Below the pieces are notes generated by a model. That model ran no database searches and was not told where the DNA came from. It was given only the letters and a program-made list of their open reading frames with translations. Below, piece by piece: positions 1 through 10,042 of a stretch of 64,000 nucleotides of DNA (position 1 is its first letter; every line of letters starts with the position of its first letter). The stretch comes from Carnegiea gigantea. Its lineage: Eukaryota; Streptophyta; Magnoliopsida; Caryophyllales; Cactaceae. Position numbers and translations under genes: made by a program. The DNA lies in the NCBI GenBank assembly GCA_029747015.1, contig JAKOGI010000836.1, positions 310,001 through 374,000 on the forward strand, read 5' to 3'.

Positions 1-1075
1 TAACATGAGATGGATGAGGGACATACGTATGCAGTTGTGACATATGGAAGACATTGTACACTCTGGGTAGCTCAGGCGGTAGTTCCTAATGATAAGCTAC
101 CTCCCCGACTCGTTGAATGATAGAGCACGACCCCATATATTTGAGGCCAAAGTTGCCCGTCACGTCAAATCTCGCGATGCCCTTGGTGTGAGAAGCACGG
201 AGGAAAACTTGGTCTCCCACTTCAAACTCTAAAGGTCTGAGCCTCCGATTTGCATACCTATTTTGTCGACTCTGGGCTGCTTTCATTCGTTCCTTGATTA
301 TTCTGACCTTCTGGGAAGTTGTAAGATTAGTTCGGGTCCAATGCTCAATGCATCATCAATCTCTTGCCAACACAATGGATTTCTACACCGTCGACCATAC
401 AATGCTTAGTACATGGCCATCCCGATTATAGCGTGGTAGTTATTGTTGTAGGAAACCTTGACCAATGCTAACTGCTCATCCAAAGCTTGTTTGAAGTCTA
501 AAACACATGCTTGCAGCATATCCTCTAAGGTCTGAATTGTTCTCTCAGTGTGCCCATCCGTGGCTAGGTGAAAGGTTGTACTAAAATGTAATCGTATCTC
601 GAACGCCTCCGACAGCTTCTACCAGAATCTCGATTGGAATCTAGTGTCTCGGTCTGGCACTATAGAGCTCGGTATACCATGCCATCGAACTATCTCCTCT
701 AGTTAGGCTTGGGCCAACTGATCTAATGTCCATGTATTTCTCACGTCCATGAAGTGAGCCATTTCTATGAGTTGAACCACGATGACCGAAAATCGCATTG
801 TTCTTCCTTTAGTGGGCGGTAAGCCTACTACAAAGTCATGGAGAATGAATCTCACTTTCACTCAACGGGTCTTGTGGGCATTTGGTGTTCTGCTTTTACT
901 CGCTGACATGTGAAACACTTCGCTACATACTCCCCTACTTCCCGTTTCATATTGTTCCACCAGAAAGTTCATTTCAGGTCTTTGTATAACTTGTTCCCAC
1001 TAGGGTGAATAGAATGTGGGGTGTTGTACCCCTCATCTAGGATTTTTATTTTGAGTTCCTCTATAGCGAGCATAC
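1..1075 (-). pseudogene. TE-1 integrase, decayed, C-terminus cut by window edge
   Basis: The minus strand reads as a gypsy integrase. A zinc-finger remnant with the CxxC pair in KCFTCQRVKAEH lies near 880-960. The core follows with IVPDRDTRF (second catalytic Asp, about 636-665) and ERTIQTLEDMLQACVLDFK (about 485-545). The C-terminal part has PLEFEVGDQVFLRAS (86-286) and VYNVFHMSQLHTYVPHPSHV at the window edge (1-70). These are typical of plant chromovirus integrases; a chromodomain would lie beyond the window and cannot be seen. Several in-frame stops and one or more frame changes break the frame. The enzyme would join element cDNA to host chromatin in the nucleus. Confidence 0.85.
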
Positions 1076-1399
1076 TCGATTCTAGAACCTTAGTTCCCCG
1101 CCCTCGGGAATCACGATGCTAGGTGCCTTTCCTGCTGACACCTTCGTCTTGATCATATCCAACTGCAGGTTTGTTCTCTGAGCAACTCTAATTTCCTTAA
1201 TGAGGGTAGGTTGTACCACCATGTTATATAGTACATATTTGGTTTTCCTTATCACCACATTGAGCTCCAGTTTTTTAAAATTCTTTCACAAATCCCTAGG
1301 TAGTGCCCGCAAGCTATTGGGAGTTGGGTATGGCCTACGACTTAATGCATCTGCTAGTACGTTTGCCTTTCCAGGGTTGTATTGGAAGTTCATTTCATA

Positions 1400-2460
1400 G
1401 CCCTTAAGGAATTCCAACCACCTCATCTATCTCAAATTTAGGTCCTTTTGTGAGAATAAATATTTTAAGGTTTGGTGATTAGTGAAGATCTCGCAGTGCA
1501 CCTCGTACAAGTCGGGTCCCCAAAGTTTTAGTATAAACACTATAGCTACTAGCTCTAAGTCATGAGCTGGGAAGTTTCACTCATGAGTCTTTAGTTGTCG
1601 AGAGGATATAGGCTATGATATAATCATGTTGCATTAGCACACATCCCAATCCAATTTTGGACGCATCAATATGTAGTACGAAGTCCTATCACTGGTGGGT
1701 AAGGCTGATAGAGGCACACTGGTTAACCTCTTCTTAAGTTCTTGGAAATCTTGCTCGCAATGATCCACCCACTCACACCGAGTAACCTTTCGTGTCAAAT
1801 TGACGAGGGGAATGGTGATCTTCGAGAAGTTCTAGAGAAACCTATGATAGTACCCTACTAAGCCCAAGAAGTTTCTCACTTCTGTCGGATTCTTAGGTCT
1901 TGGCCACTTCATTATGCCCTCTATCTTCTGGGCATCCACATATACTCGCTTGTTAGACACTAAGTGCCTAAAAACGCCACCTGACCCAGCCAAAACTCGT
2001 ACTTTTCAGCTTTGCATGCAACTCATTCTCCCTTAGGACTTCTAGAATGATCCTTAAATGGTGGGCCTATTCTGCTGGGGTTTCTGAATAAATCAGTATG
2101 TCATCTATAAACACCACTTCAACCTGATCTAGGTAAGGTTTGAAGTCCCTATTCATGGGACCTATAAAATGCCACTGGGGCATTTATAAGCCCAAAAGGC
2201 ATCACTGTAAACTCATAATGAACGTATCAAGTGCAGAAAGCAGTCTTAGGTACGTCCTCTTCCTTGAACCGGAGTTGGAGATACCCCGAATGAAGGTCTG
2301 TCTTAGATAAGGTCCTCACACCTCTAAGTTTGTCAAAAAGATCATCTATCCTGGGAAAAGGATGGCCTTTCTTGCTGGTTATTTTGTTTAACTCCATGAA
2401 GTCTATGCACAATCTCAAGGTTTCATCATTCTTTTTCATGGACAATACCGGGGCTCCCCA
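1400..2460 (-). pseudogene. TE-1 reverse transcriptase-RNase H, decayed
   Basis: The N-terminal RT block is open from 2445 to 2227: [20 protein letters not shown], then [32 protein letters not shown] follows in another frame. The catalytic motif reads VVFIDDILI, with FIDD encoded at 2100-2111, so the two active-site aspartates survive. NFLGLVGYYHRF (about 1830-1880) marks the RT to RNase H transition, and YIDASKIGLGCVLMQHD (about 1630-1680) is the RNase H start. Stops and frameshifts separate these blocks. In a working element this domain pair copies genomic RNA to DNA and removes the RNA strand. Confidence 0.88.
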
Positions 2461-2842
2461 TGGAGACGTACTGGGCTCGATATAACCCTTTCTAATAGTT
2501 CAGCAAGTTGTGTTTAACTCCTTAAGTTCTACTGGTGCCATCCGATAAGGTGCTTTAGAGACAGGGATTTCTCATAGGACTAAATCAATACAAAATTGCA
2601 CCTCCTTAAGGGGTGGCACGCCGAGGATCTCCTCCAGGAAAACATTCGGGAATTCTTGAATGGCTGAAATGTCCTGGAAGGATGGCTTAGCGGCCTTGGT
2701 TTCCACTATATTACATAGAAACATTTGCATCATCATGCTAGCAACTTATGGGCTTTCATTGCAGTGATACATTTTACTCAACCATTCGAGACCTTCCCTT
2801 TAAGAACTATTTTCTCTTCATTGGGCCCGCTTTGATGATTCT

Positions 2843-3196
2843 TTATTCTGGAAAATTTATTTGGGCCTGATGCTTTGCTCCCCAGTCTATCCCCAAAATG
2901 ACACCGAAATCAGTCAACTCAAACTTGTGGAGGTCCGTCAGAAACTCGTTTTCATACATCTGGATGAAGCAGTCCTCATACAGTTTATCATACTTAGCAG
3001 TCTTCCCATTAGGGAGAGGCACAAATAGTAGAAGGGGTCCATGAATTATAACTAACCCTATTGTCTCAACCAGCTTAACAGAAATGAAAAGATACGTAGC
3101 AATAGAATTAAGTATGACATATATCGGTTGAGTTTGGATAGAGAATGTACTAGTCACCACATTTCGGGTATCCTCTACTTCCTCCCTGCACAACAT
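2843..3196 (-). pseudogene. TE-1 aspartic protease remnant
   Basis: An open stretch of 117 codons. VILNSIATYLFIS matches the family's active-site block (usually DSGATHSFI), but the catalytic Asp is replaced by Asn and the Gly by Ile. VILGIDWGAKHQAQINF near the C-terminus is the conserved second block of gypsy pepsin-like proteases. The domain sits between gag (higher coordinate) and RT (lower coordinate), as expected. The lost Asp means that it could not cleave a polyprotein even if translated. Confidence 0.82.
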
Positions 3197-3236
3197 AAAT
3201 CCTGCCCCGGTGATTCGAGTACATTAATTGGAGGAT

Positions 3237-4357
3237 CTAGCCTGGTTCTATAGGGGTGCTAGGCTTGATGATCTGGGTTGGCAGCTTACCCACCCTTATT
3301 CTGGTAGTGCTGCTGGGGCTACTATCTCTCATGACCCCGACTGGTAGGAGGTGGGAGAAGTGGGCAATCCTGTATCTGGTGCTGAGGACTCCTACTATGG
3401 TAGCACCTCTTAATGAAGTAGAATTCCTGGCTTGCCATAGGCATTGCATGGCACTGAGGCTGATTGTTAGTTTATTAGCCTCAACGTACGTTGTTATTAT
3501 GATAGTGGTTCCTAACAAGTCTCTTATATGGACCTTCAAAGTGGAAGTTTTCTGGTTGATCCCCCTTTCTCATGGTTTTGTGCTGCGCATTGTAACATTT
3601 GTTCTTTTCCTTCATTGGCCTTTCTATGCTTACCGAGGTATCATACAGATCTATGTATGAAGTGTACTAACGGACGAACATCCTCTCCTTAACGTTTGAC
3701 TTAAGCCTGACCTCAAAACAATTCATTTTTTAACTCCTCATGAGCTACAAAGGTCAAGGCGAAGCGGGAAAGTTCTATGAATTTGAAGGCATACTCCAAC
3801 ACACTCATCCCCCTTTGTTATAGTTGCATAAATTCGTTCTCCTTCGGCTTCTACTAGGACATAGGGTAGAAGTGGTCCTTGATAAACTCCTTGAGCCTCT
3901 TCCAGTCAAACCCTGGCTCATACTGCCTCTCTCGCATAGTTGTCCACCATAGGTCGGCTTTCTCCTTAAGATAGAATACCGTAGATCCTACCTTCCACTC
4001 CTTAGGGAATTAGAGGGCATCAAACAGCCTCTCCATACCCTAAATCCAAACCTCGAAGCCCTTGGGGTCAGGATTGCCATCGTAGATGGGTGGGTTATGA
4101 CTAGCAAGTGTCTTAACCATGTGCGGGTGGTCCTCCTTAAGCTTCTTCTCCTTGGCCTCCGTCAGTTTTTGTGATGCTTGTTCTGTTATTACAACTGTTT
4201 TCGTTATTTCTACAGCTGTTCCCTTATTTCTACAGTAGCTCCAGTAATAGGAGATTGCTAAGGTCTGCTCCCATAGGAGGATTGGATTCATCCACCTGAC
4301 TGTGGGGCCTACTTCTAGTTGTTCCCTCAAACTGGACATGGGGATGTCCAGATTCAC
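3237..4357 (-). pseudogene. TE-1 gag, decayed
   Basis: Open from 4357 to 4040, then continuing through stops to about 3240. The first part ends with NPPIYDGNPDPKGFEVWI, the entry to the plant retrotransposon gag domain. ERLFDALQFPKEWKVGS and KADLWWTTM follow in the next stretch, both typical of that domain. Near 3420-3440 a degenerate zinc-knuckle-like segment is suggested but is not intact. The start codon is uncertain because the N-terminal part of this family varies. Gag would package the element RNA in cytoplasmic particles. An antisense hydrophobic frame over 3256-3660 is a shadow. Confidence 0.75.
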
Positions 4358-4399
4358 GTGGAGCCTTGGAATGGGTACAGCCTAGTCTGAGATTCACTA

Positions 4400-4887
4400 T
4401 TGTTCCCCGACATCCTGCTTAGGAAACAAGCTGAGTTTAGTTACTTGCCTATTAGTTCGTGACACAGTGCCTCTGTAGTTTAGTAAGACATCTTATGCTA
4501 CTGTATCATACATAACAAATGTGTATTTTTGTTCACAGTCACATTCACTTGCCATGCTCACATGACCCAGTTTCTGCTTCCCTGCACATCTCATTAATAA
4601 TAACAACATTCACATATAAATACATATATAACATAACTTCACAATTCTCAGCCAATCATGGCAAATAATTGCATCCATGTAACTTAATAAAGTTCTCATG
4701 CATAGATTCGAAATGATAACTGTTCCACACAGCAATACTATCATTATACAAGTACTTAACAAGACTTGGTAGTTCAAGACTTGGTAGTTCATACTTTCCA
4801 GCAAAAAGGGAAAGACACAATAAACAATATAGTCTCTAAAGGCAAAATTTTCAACAACTACTAGCATCTACTAGCCAGGGGTGTCCA
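4400..4887 (-). other. TE-1 leader, no recognised content
   Basis: AT-rich leader DNA between gag and the leader ORF. A tandem 15-base duplication (agacttggtagttca-like) occurs near 4763-4792. No conserved domain is visible. Confidence 0.4.
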
Positions 4888-5693
4888 TTGGGCAAGTACC
4901 ACAACACATCCTACCACACCTTCCCCGCCTCCAACGAGAACCTCTTGCTTGGGTTCTCCCTCTGCTGAGTCCTCATCCAGGTCTCCCTCTTCTAGTTGTC
5001 TTTCCTTGGGTTGCTCCTCTTTTAAGGGCTCTTTCTTAGATTCTTATTCGGGGTCTTCCTCTTCTATAGGGTCCTCCTCGAGATCATCCACATCTAAGGG
5101 TCCTTCTTTAGGGTCATCTTCTAGGTGTTCCTCCTCCATAGTATCTTCTATTGGGTCATCTTCATTTAAGGGCTCTGCCCTAGGGTTTCCGTCCTCAATA
5201 GGTTCCACTCCCAGCTCCTCTTCCCCATCCATAAGCTCATTTTTCCCTGCAGACTCTTCCTCTTCAGTGTCCTCCTCCAATGGGGTGGTGGGGTCTCATC
5301 CTCCGTATCAAGGGCGGAAGGTTAACCATAGGAGCCCACATCCATGAGATGGTCCACTAACCTTGCTAGGTTCATTCCTATAGGTTCGCAGTCGCACAAG
5401 CAACACCTACTGAAGAAATTGAACCATCTAGTCTTTCGGTGATGCTCTCTAACCTTGTAACGCCACACTGGGTCACCCAAGAGGGTCAGGAGAAAGAATA
5501 GGGCATGATTGCTCCTAAACCTCAAGTAGTTGTTTAGTATCTCCTTTAGTCTCCTAAGAATAAAAGCCTCAACCCATTTTAAGTGGCTAGTTAGAATAAC
5601 CCCAGGCATCTTTTCCTTCCTCTGATAGCGGCAACGATGACCCATATGACCATAATGATGAGTCCTATTCATCATATATATTAACAAGTCCAA
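4888..5693 (-). pseudogene. TE-1 leader ORF upstream of gag, function unknown
   Basis: Between the primer site and gag there is coding-like sequence that I cannot assign. The first block (5693-5322, 123 codons) has a histidine- and arginine-rich N-terminus, then LLTLLGDPVWRYKVREHHRK and a Cys cluster in SRCCLCDCEPIGMNLARLVD. A second frame (5280-5044 and on to about 4890) is extremely acidic, rich in EED and DDP repeats, and ends near 4888. The two would form one protein of roughly 260 residues if a single frameshift joins them, which is inference. Extra ORFs upstream of gag are known in some plant gypsy lineages. A Ser-rich plus-strand frame over 4949-5347 is the mirror of the acidic codons. 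Confidence 0.45.
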
Positions 5694-5842
5694 ATCAAAT
5701 GCATGTTCATAAGTAAGTACGCATATGCCGACATACCCCTTTCCTCGTTATATAATCACACTTACAGTAGTCCTTAGGTCTATAGGTTTTAATTTTTTAT
5801 TCCTAATTACGATACTTTAGGCGAGCCTTCAGGTCAGTCAAC

Positions 5843-5858
5843 CTGAGCAATAATACCA
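5843..5858 (-). other. TE-1 primer binding site (initiator tRNA-Met type)
   Basis: On the minus strand TGGTATTATTGCTCAGG lies three bases inside the LTR end. It matches the plant tRNA-iMet primer site TGGTATCAGAGC except for a four-base block. This fixes the LTR boundary at 5862 and the element's orientation. Confidence 0.75.
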
Positions 5859-5861
5859 CTT

Positions 5862-5920
5862 TGTAATACCTCGATTTTCTAGTCCCTGTTATTTACTAAT
5901 ATTAACCTACGTGGCAGTGG
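5862..5920 (-). repeat. TE-1 5' LTR, inner fragment
   Basis: The inner end of the 5' LTR (TGTAATACC on the plus strand) next to the primer site, cut after 59 bases by the TE-2 insertion. The LTR resumes at 13378. Confidence 0.75.
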
Positions 5921-7378
5921 CAATGAACCTCTATTTTAGCCTCATTTTAGCTCTTAATTGACCCATTCTTCCATCATTTTTCATATTCAATCTTAACGAG
6001 GAAAGGGTCAAATTAGCCTTGTTCAGTGTAAATTGCGCTTAAACAGTGATGTTTCATGTTTTTAGGAGGTTCTGCCGAAAAAATGAGAAGTTTCGCTAAT
6101 ATTGGTAGAAAGGAGGCCAAGGAGACGCATTTCAAGATGAAGAGGGGGTCAAGCTACTGTCAGAGAAATAGCACGACACACCCATGCCTAGCACGACCGT
6201 GTCCTGCTGACAAGACGAGCACACCCGATGAGCAAGATGGCATGGATGGTCAGAGAAATGGCACGACACACCCATGCCACCAGGCACGATCGTGCCTTGC
6301 CCGCAAGATGAGCACACCTGACAAGCAATGTGGCATTGGGTGCTCGCACCGAGAGGTACAGGCTTGCCACCGAAGCTGGTGGCAGAATTTTGGCACGGGG
6401 TGGCCGTGCCACCCCTATGCAGCCTACTTTAAACATCGACTTGTGGGGGCTATTAGGGGCATGCTTAATTTTCTGCTTTTATTCTCTCTAAGCAATCTTG
6501 TTAGGCATTTGTTAGGCTTGGATTTTGGGAGATTATTTTCATGCTTTTGGATTCCATTATTGAATTAGAGCTTGTTCCACTTTTGATTCATGCTATCAAC
6601 CTCAAGTTTCTCTCTCAACTCTCACTTTCTTCGCTCTTAATCGTTCTAGGGTGTGGTTTCATGGATGTTGAAGTGAGTTTTGTAGTTGTTGTTTCAATCA
6701 TGATTCTAGGCTAAATTTTCGGACTTAGGTTGGGATTAACGCTGATTATGTAGTGTTGTATCACGAATTAGTCCCAATCCCTACTTTCCCCTTGTTTTTA
6801 ATTGTGATTTCTACTATGCACGCCACATGCTCGGTGAATTTCTCGTAAGAGCATTCATCCCTTTTATTAAGGTTTAGAGGAGCGGTAAGAGACGAGCCCT
6901 TTACCTAGTGCGACTTATTAGACAATTAGAGTTTTAATATGAAAATAATTAAGATTCTAATTGGGATTTAAGATTGTAGACCTTGTAATCCTTCAACTTT
7001 TAGTCCCACGAGAATAGGTGACTATAGTTCTCGGATTAGTGTTTAGACTCTCGGGAGATGGAGGAGGTAGACTTAATTGATAATCTATCCATTCGCAATG
7101 CACGCTTGGGTTTGTTAGATGGGGTTAATAATTGATTTATTGGCATAGTTGTGCTATTAATTCCAACCTAAGTGTGTACTATTCTACTATTCATTTTAGG
7201 TCTTTAGTTCTTATTGTCCTCCTAGTTTAATTCTAAAACCATGATTGTGATTGCTGAGATTGAGTAGTTAAATCAGTTCTAGTAGTTGGAAGTAGGTTCC
7301 TTATAGACACCACTCGTACTTGCCGGTTGCTAGCTACAGGTTCTCCGTGCACTTGCGATCATATATTTTAAGATAACA
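5921..7378 (+). repeat. TE-2 5' LTR
   Basis: 1458 bp. It starts caatgaacc where the 3' LTR starts tgatgaacc, so the canonical TG has been lost by mutation. It ends ...ataaca. It contains GC-rich blocks of the type gcacgaccgtgcc seen in Athila LTRs. It is about 90 bp longer than its partner because of an internal duplication at 6159-6338. The 170-codon open frame at 6056-6568 falls in the LTR and is not taken as a gene. Confidence 0.85.
6159..6338 (+). repeat. 90 bp tandem duplication inside TE-2 5' LTR
   Basis: Two units begin with gtcagagaaat at 6159 and 6249. Each carries gcacgacacacccatgcc and gagcacacc. The 3' LTR has one unit only (about 12251-12340), which accounts for the length difference between the LTRs. 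Confidence 0.8.
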
Positions 7379-7384
7379 AGTTTT

Positions 7385-7403
7385 TGGCATTGTTGCCAGG
7401 GAA
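7385..7403 (+). other. TE-2 primer binding site (tRNA-Asp type)
   Basis: tggcattgttgccagggaa follows the LTR after agtttt. It matches the Athila-type site TGGCGCCGTTGCCGGGGA except for a few transitions. This supports the lineage call and the plus orientation. Confidence 0.8.
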
Positions 7404-7639
7404 CTTGTGGCTTCCAATATTAGAGCCAAGTCAAATACTCTAGACTAGGCCTTTCTTCTTTTTCTTTTGTTTTAGTTTATAATTCTTTCTATTCTTACTT
7501 GAAACTATTTACACCATGGTAGTGTTTGCTCTTGTATGCACAGGAGGAGTCAAGGGGATCAAGACCTTATCCCATTCAATCTTGGGATAGAAGCAGCAAC
7601 ACGCTGGCATAGCGGAGAAGCGAGAAGGAGGAGGAAGGC

Positions 7640-9100
7640 AGAAGTAATGATGGCAGGGCAAAACCAGAGGGTATTACGCGATTACGCCCTGCCATAAGCG
7701 TTGGGTATCACATCCGCTATTGTGAACCCGATGCTTGAAGCTAACAGCTTCGAACTCAGTCCCGCACTCATCACCTTTATGGAGCGGGACCAAGTTGGCG
7801 GATACCCCTTGGACAACCCCAATGTGCACCTTCGCAAATTTCTTGCGAAGTGTGACACCATCAAGCACAACAGGGTGTCCACTGGCACGATTTGATTGAG
7901 GCTCTTCCCATTCTTATTGTGGGATAGGGACAGTGACTGACTGTAGAACGAGGAGCCCAACTCGTTCGTCATTTGTGAGGCTCTCTTAAAGGCCTTCCTC
8001 AGCAAATACTTCCCACCTGGCAAGACTGTCAAGCTGAGGACGGACATCACATCCTTCACCCAGTCGGATGGAGAGTCCCTATACGAGGCTTGGAAGAGGT
8101 TTAAAGTCCTCCAGTGGTAATGCCCCCACTATGGAGTTCTTGAGTAGCCCTTAACCTAAAAATTCTACAATGGGTTGAAACGGTCAGTGAAAATGTCAGT
8201 CGATGCTGCAGCGGGGGGCGCTCTTATGGGGAAGTCTATTGATGCAGCAAAGGCCTTATTGGAATAGATAGCTTCCAACAACTACCACTGGTCGAGCGAA
8301 AGAGCCACCCCTAACAGGGGTAGTGGCAAGCATGAGGTGGACATTGTAACGCTCTTGGCCAGCAGGGTGGACACCCTAGCACAGCGACTTGATAGATTGG
8401 ATGCCTCACCAGGTACTTCTACGCGGCCATCCATGGGGGCCTATGTTTATTGTGAGACCTGTGGTGTATAGAGTCATACTACCGTTGAGTGCTACAATGC
8501 TCCCTCTAGCATTGAACACGTCAATGCCTTTCACAACTTCAACCCTCCACCACAAAATAACCTCCACTCCACTACCTATGGCCAGGGTTAGAAAAATCAC
8601 CCAAAACCCCTTTACAAAAACCCCAACCCTCACTCCCAGAGTCCTCCACAACCACCTGGTTTTCACAACAAAGCTCTATACAACCCACCCCATCCACCTC
8701 CTGAACCTAAGTCCCACGTGGGGCATCTCCTGCGCTTCATAGCAACTCAAACCAAGACTAACGAAAGTCTTGGTGATTCGATCAATTTGTAGACCTGTGG
8801 GCTCGACGCCATGGCCGCCCATCAGAAGACGATGGATACCTAGATTATTGAGATCACTCAATAAGTGAGCCACCTATCTGGGCCTCAGGGGCATTTCCCA
8901 AGCCAGCCCGAGACTAACCCTCGAGGTGACGTCAATGTGATCTCTGCAATGGGAGACGCGTTAGAAGAGAGCCCGGTGACGGCTCTCCAGGAGGTAGTTC
9001 CAGTTCCTTATTCAGGAGGAACAGGGGGAAAGAAGACGGAGGAGAACCTGAGCTCTACTGGGGAGACTAGCCATCCACTTCCAGCTCGCCCAACCAGCCA
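7640..9100 (+). pseudogene. TE-2 gag, decayed
   Basis: Athila-type gag read across frames with several stops. FELSPALITFMERDQVGGYP and HLRKFLAKCDTIKHN lie at 7750-7860; LRLFPFLL, FLSKYFPPGKTVKLRTDI, SDGESLYEAWKRFK and DAAAGGALMGKSIDAA follow to about 8260. A CCHC zinc knuckle CETCGV-stop-SHTTVEC is encoded at 8451-8492: all four metal ligands are present, but a TAG replaces the seventh residue. Further on, GPQGHFPSQPETNPRGDV (about 8880-8935) is the usual C-terminal stretch. Gag would form particles and bind RNA. The copy is inactive. Confidence 0.85.
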
Positions 9101-9399
9101 CTAGTGCCTTTCACTCAGAGGCTTGCATGGACTAAGCTATCTTAGCTTGAACCCAGATTCGCACGATTCCTGGATACTCTGTGCCGAATCTATGTCAGTA
9201 ACTCCTTCTTAAACACTCTCAAGGAAGCACCTGCCCATCTAAGATTTTTAAGAGAACTCCTGTTCCAGAAGGGAGAACCTGAGGAAACTTCAGTGGCCCC
9301 CATTTAACTGATCCTACAGCGGGCTCTTACTGAGGCAGTCGCCAATCAAGCTGTAGGATCCTGGTAGTTTCACTATATGGCGTTGCATTAGGAATATTT

Positions 9400-9760
9400 A
9401 GATTGAGAGAGCCCTCTGTGATCTAAGCGCTAGTGTGAGCCTCATGCCTCTCTCTCTCTACCAGAAGCTACGCCTAGTGGACCTCAAGCCCACTGGCATA
9501 TCTATTCAACTAGCAGATTGCTTTACCAGGTAGCCTGCAGGTATTCTAGAGGATGTTCTAGTCCAGGTAGGCAAGTTCCTTATCCCATGTGACTTTGACA
9601 TCCTTAACACGGATGAGGACCTCCCGGTCCCCCTTCTCCTAGGTTGTCTATTCCTTGCGACTGCTGGAGTGGTGATTGATGTACCGACTGGCATCATGTC
9701 CTTCACGATGTGCAGGGAAAGGGTTAATTTTTGTTTCCCTTCGCCCACACCTCTTCTGAC
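9400..9760 (+). pseudogene. TE-2 aspartic protease remnant
   Basis: Reads CDLSASVSLMPLSLYQKLRL, then DLKPTGISIQLADC, a stop, GILEDVLVQVGKFLIPCDFD, then PVPLLLGCLFLATAGVVIDV. This is the order of the Athila retropepsin-like domain. The active-site block (usually CDLGASVSLMP) keeps Asp but has Ser for Gly. It is followed by a Ser/Pro-rich stretch to about 10040 without further domains. RT motifs expected next in Athila are absent. Confidence 0.82.
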
Positions 9761-10042
9761 TCCCAGTGCCCAGTCCGCCCCCGCAGTCCCTCCTCTTTCC
9801 AGCCCTCCCCCGACTATATCAGAGTCGAGCTAAGTGATTGGGACGGAGGGCTACATATGAGGACGACAGTCTTGCCCTCTATCCCTCAATTGACTATTCC
9901 TCGTTCTAGAGGGCCTACTTGGAAGGACGAGTTCTCTTGGGAAGCGTTGATGACTGATTTCTGTCCTAGAGAGGTGTTGAATGCACCACCATTCCACATT
10001 TCCATCACCTCACCCCCTGTCATACTGTCATCTCCTTCCTGA

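Noticed and set aside
3256..3660. 134-codon hydrophobic plus-strand frame that looks like a membrane protein
   Set aside because: Antisense to the TE-1 gag region. Hydrophobic Leu/Val runs are what the complement of such codons gives.
4949..5347. 132-codon Ser-rich plus-strand frame
   Set aside because: Exact mirror of the acidic GAG/GAA/GAT codons on the minus strand.
6056..6568. 170-codon plus-strand open frame
   Set aside because: Lies wholly in the TE-2 5' LTR, is not open in the 3' LTR copy, and includes the 90 bp duplicated unit. Its Pro/Cys/Thr content comes from the gcacgacc blocks.
8389..8742. 117-codon plus-strand frame with many Thr and Pro
   Set aside because: Another frame over the TE-2 gag knuckle and Asn/Pro-rich tail; the gag frame has the conserved residues.
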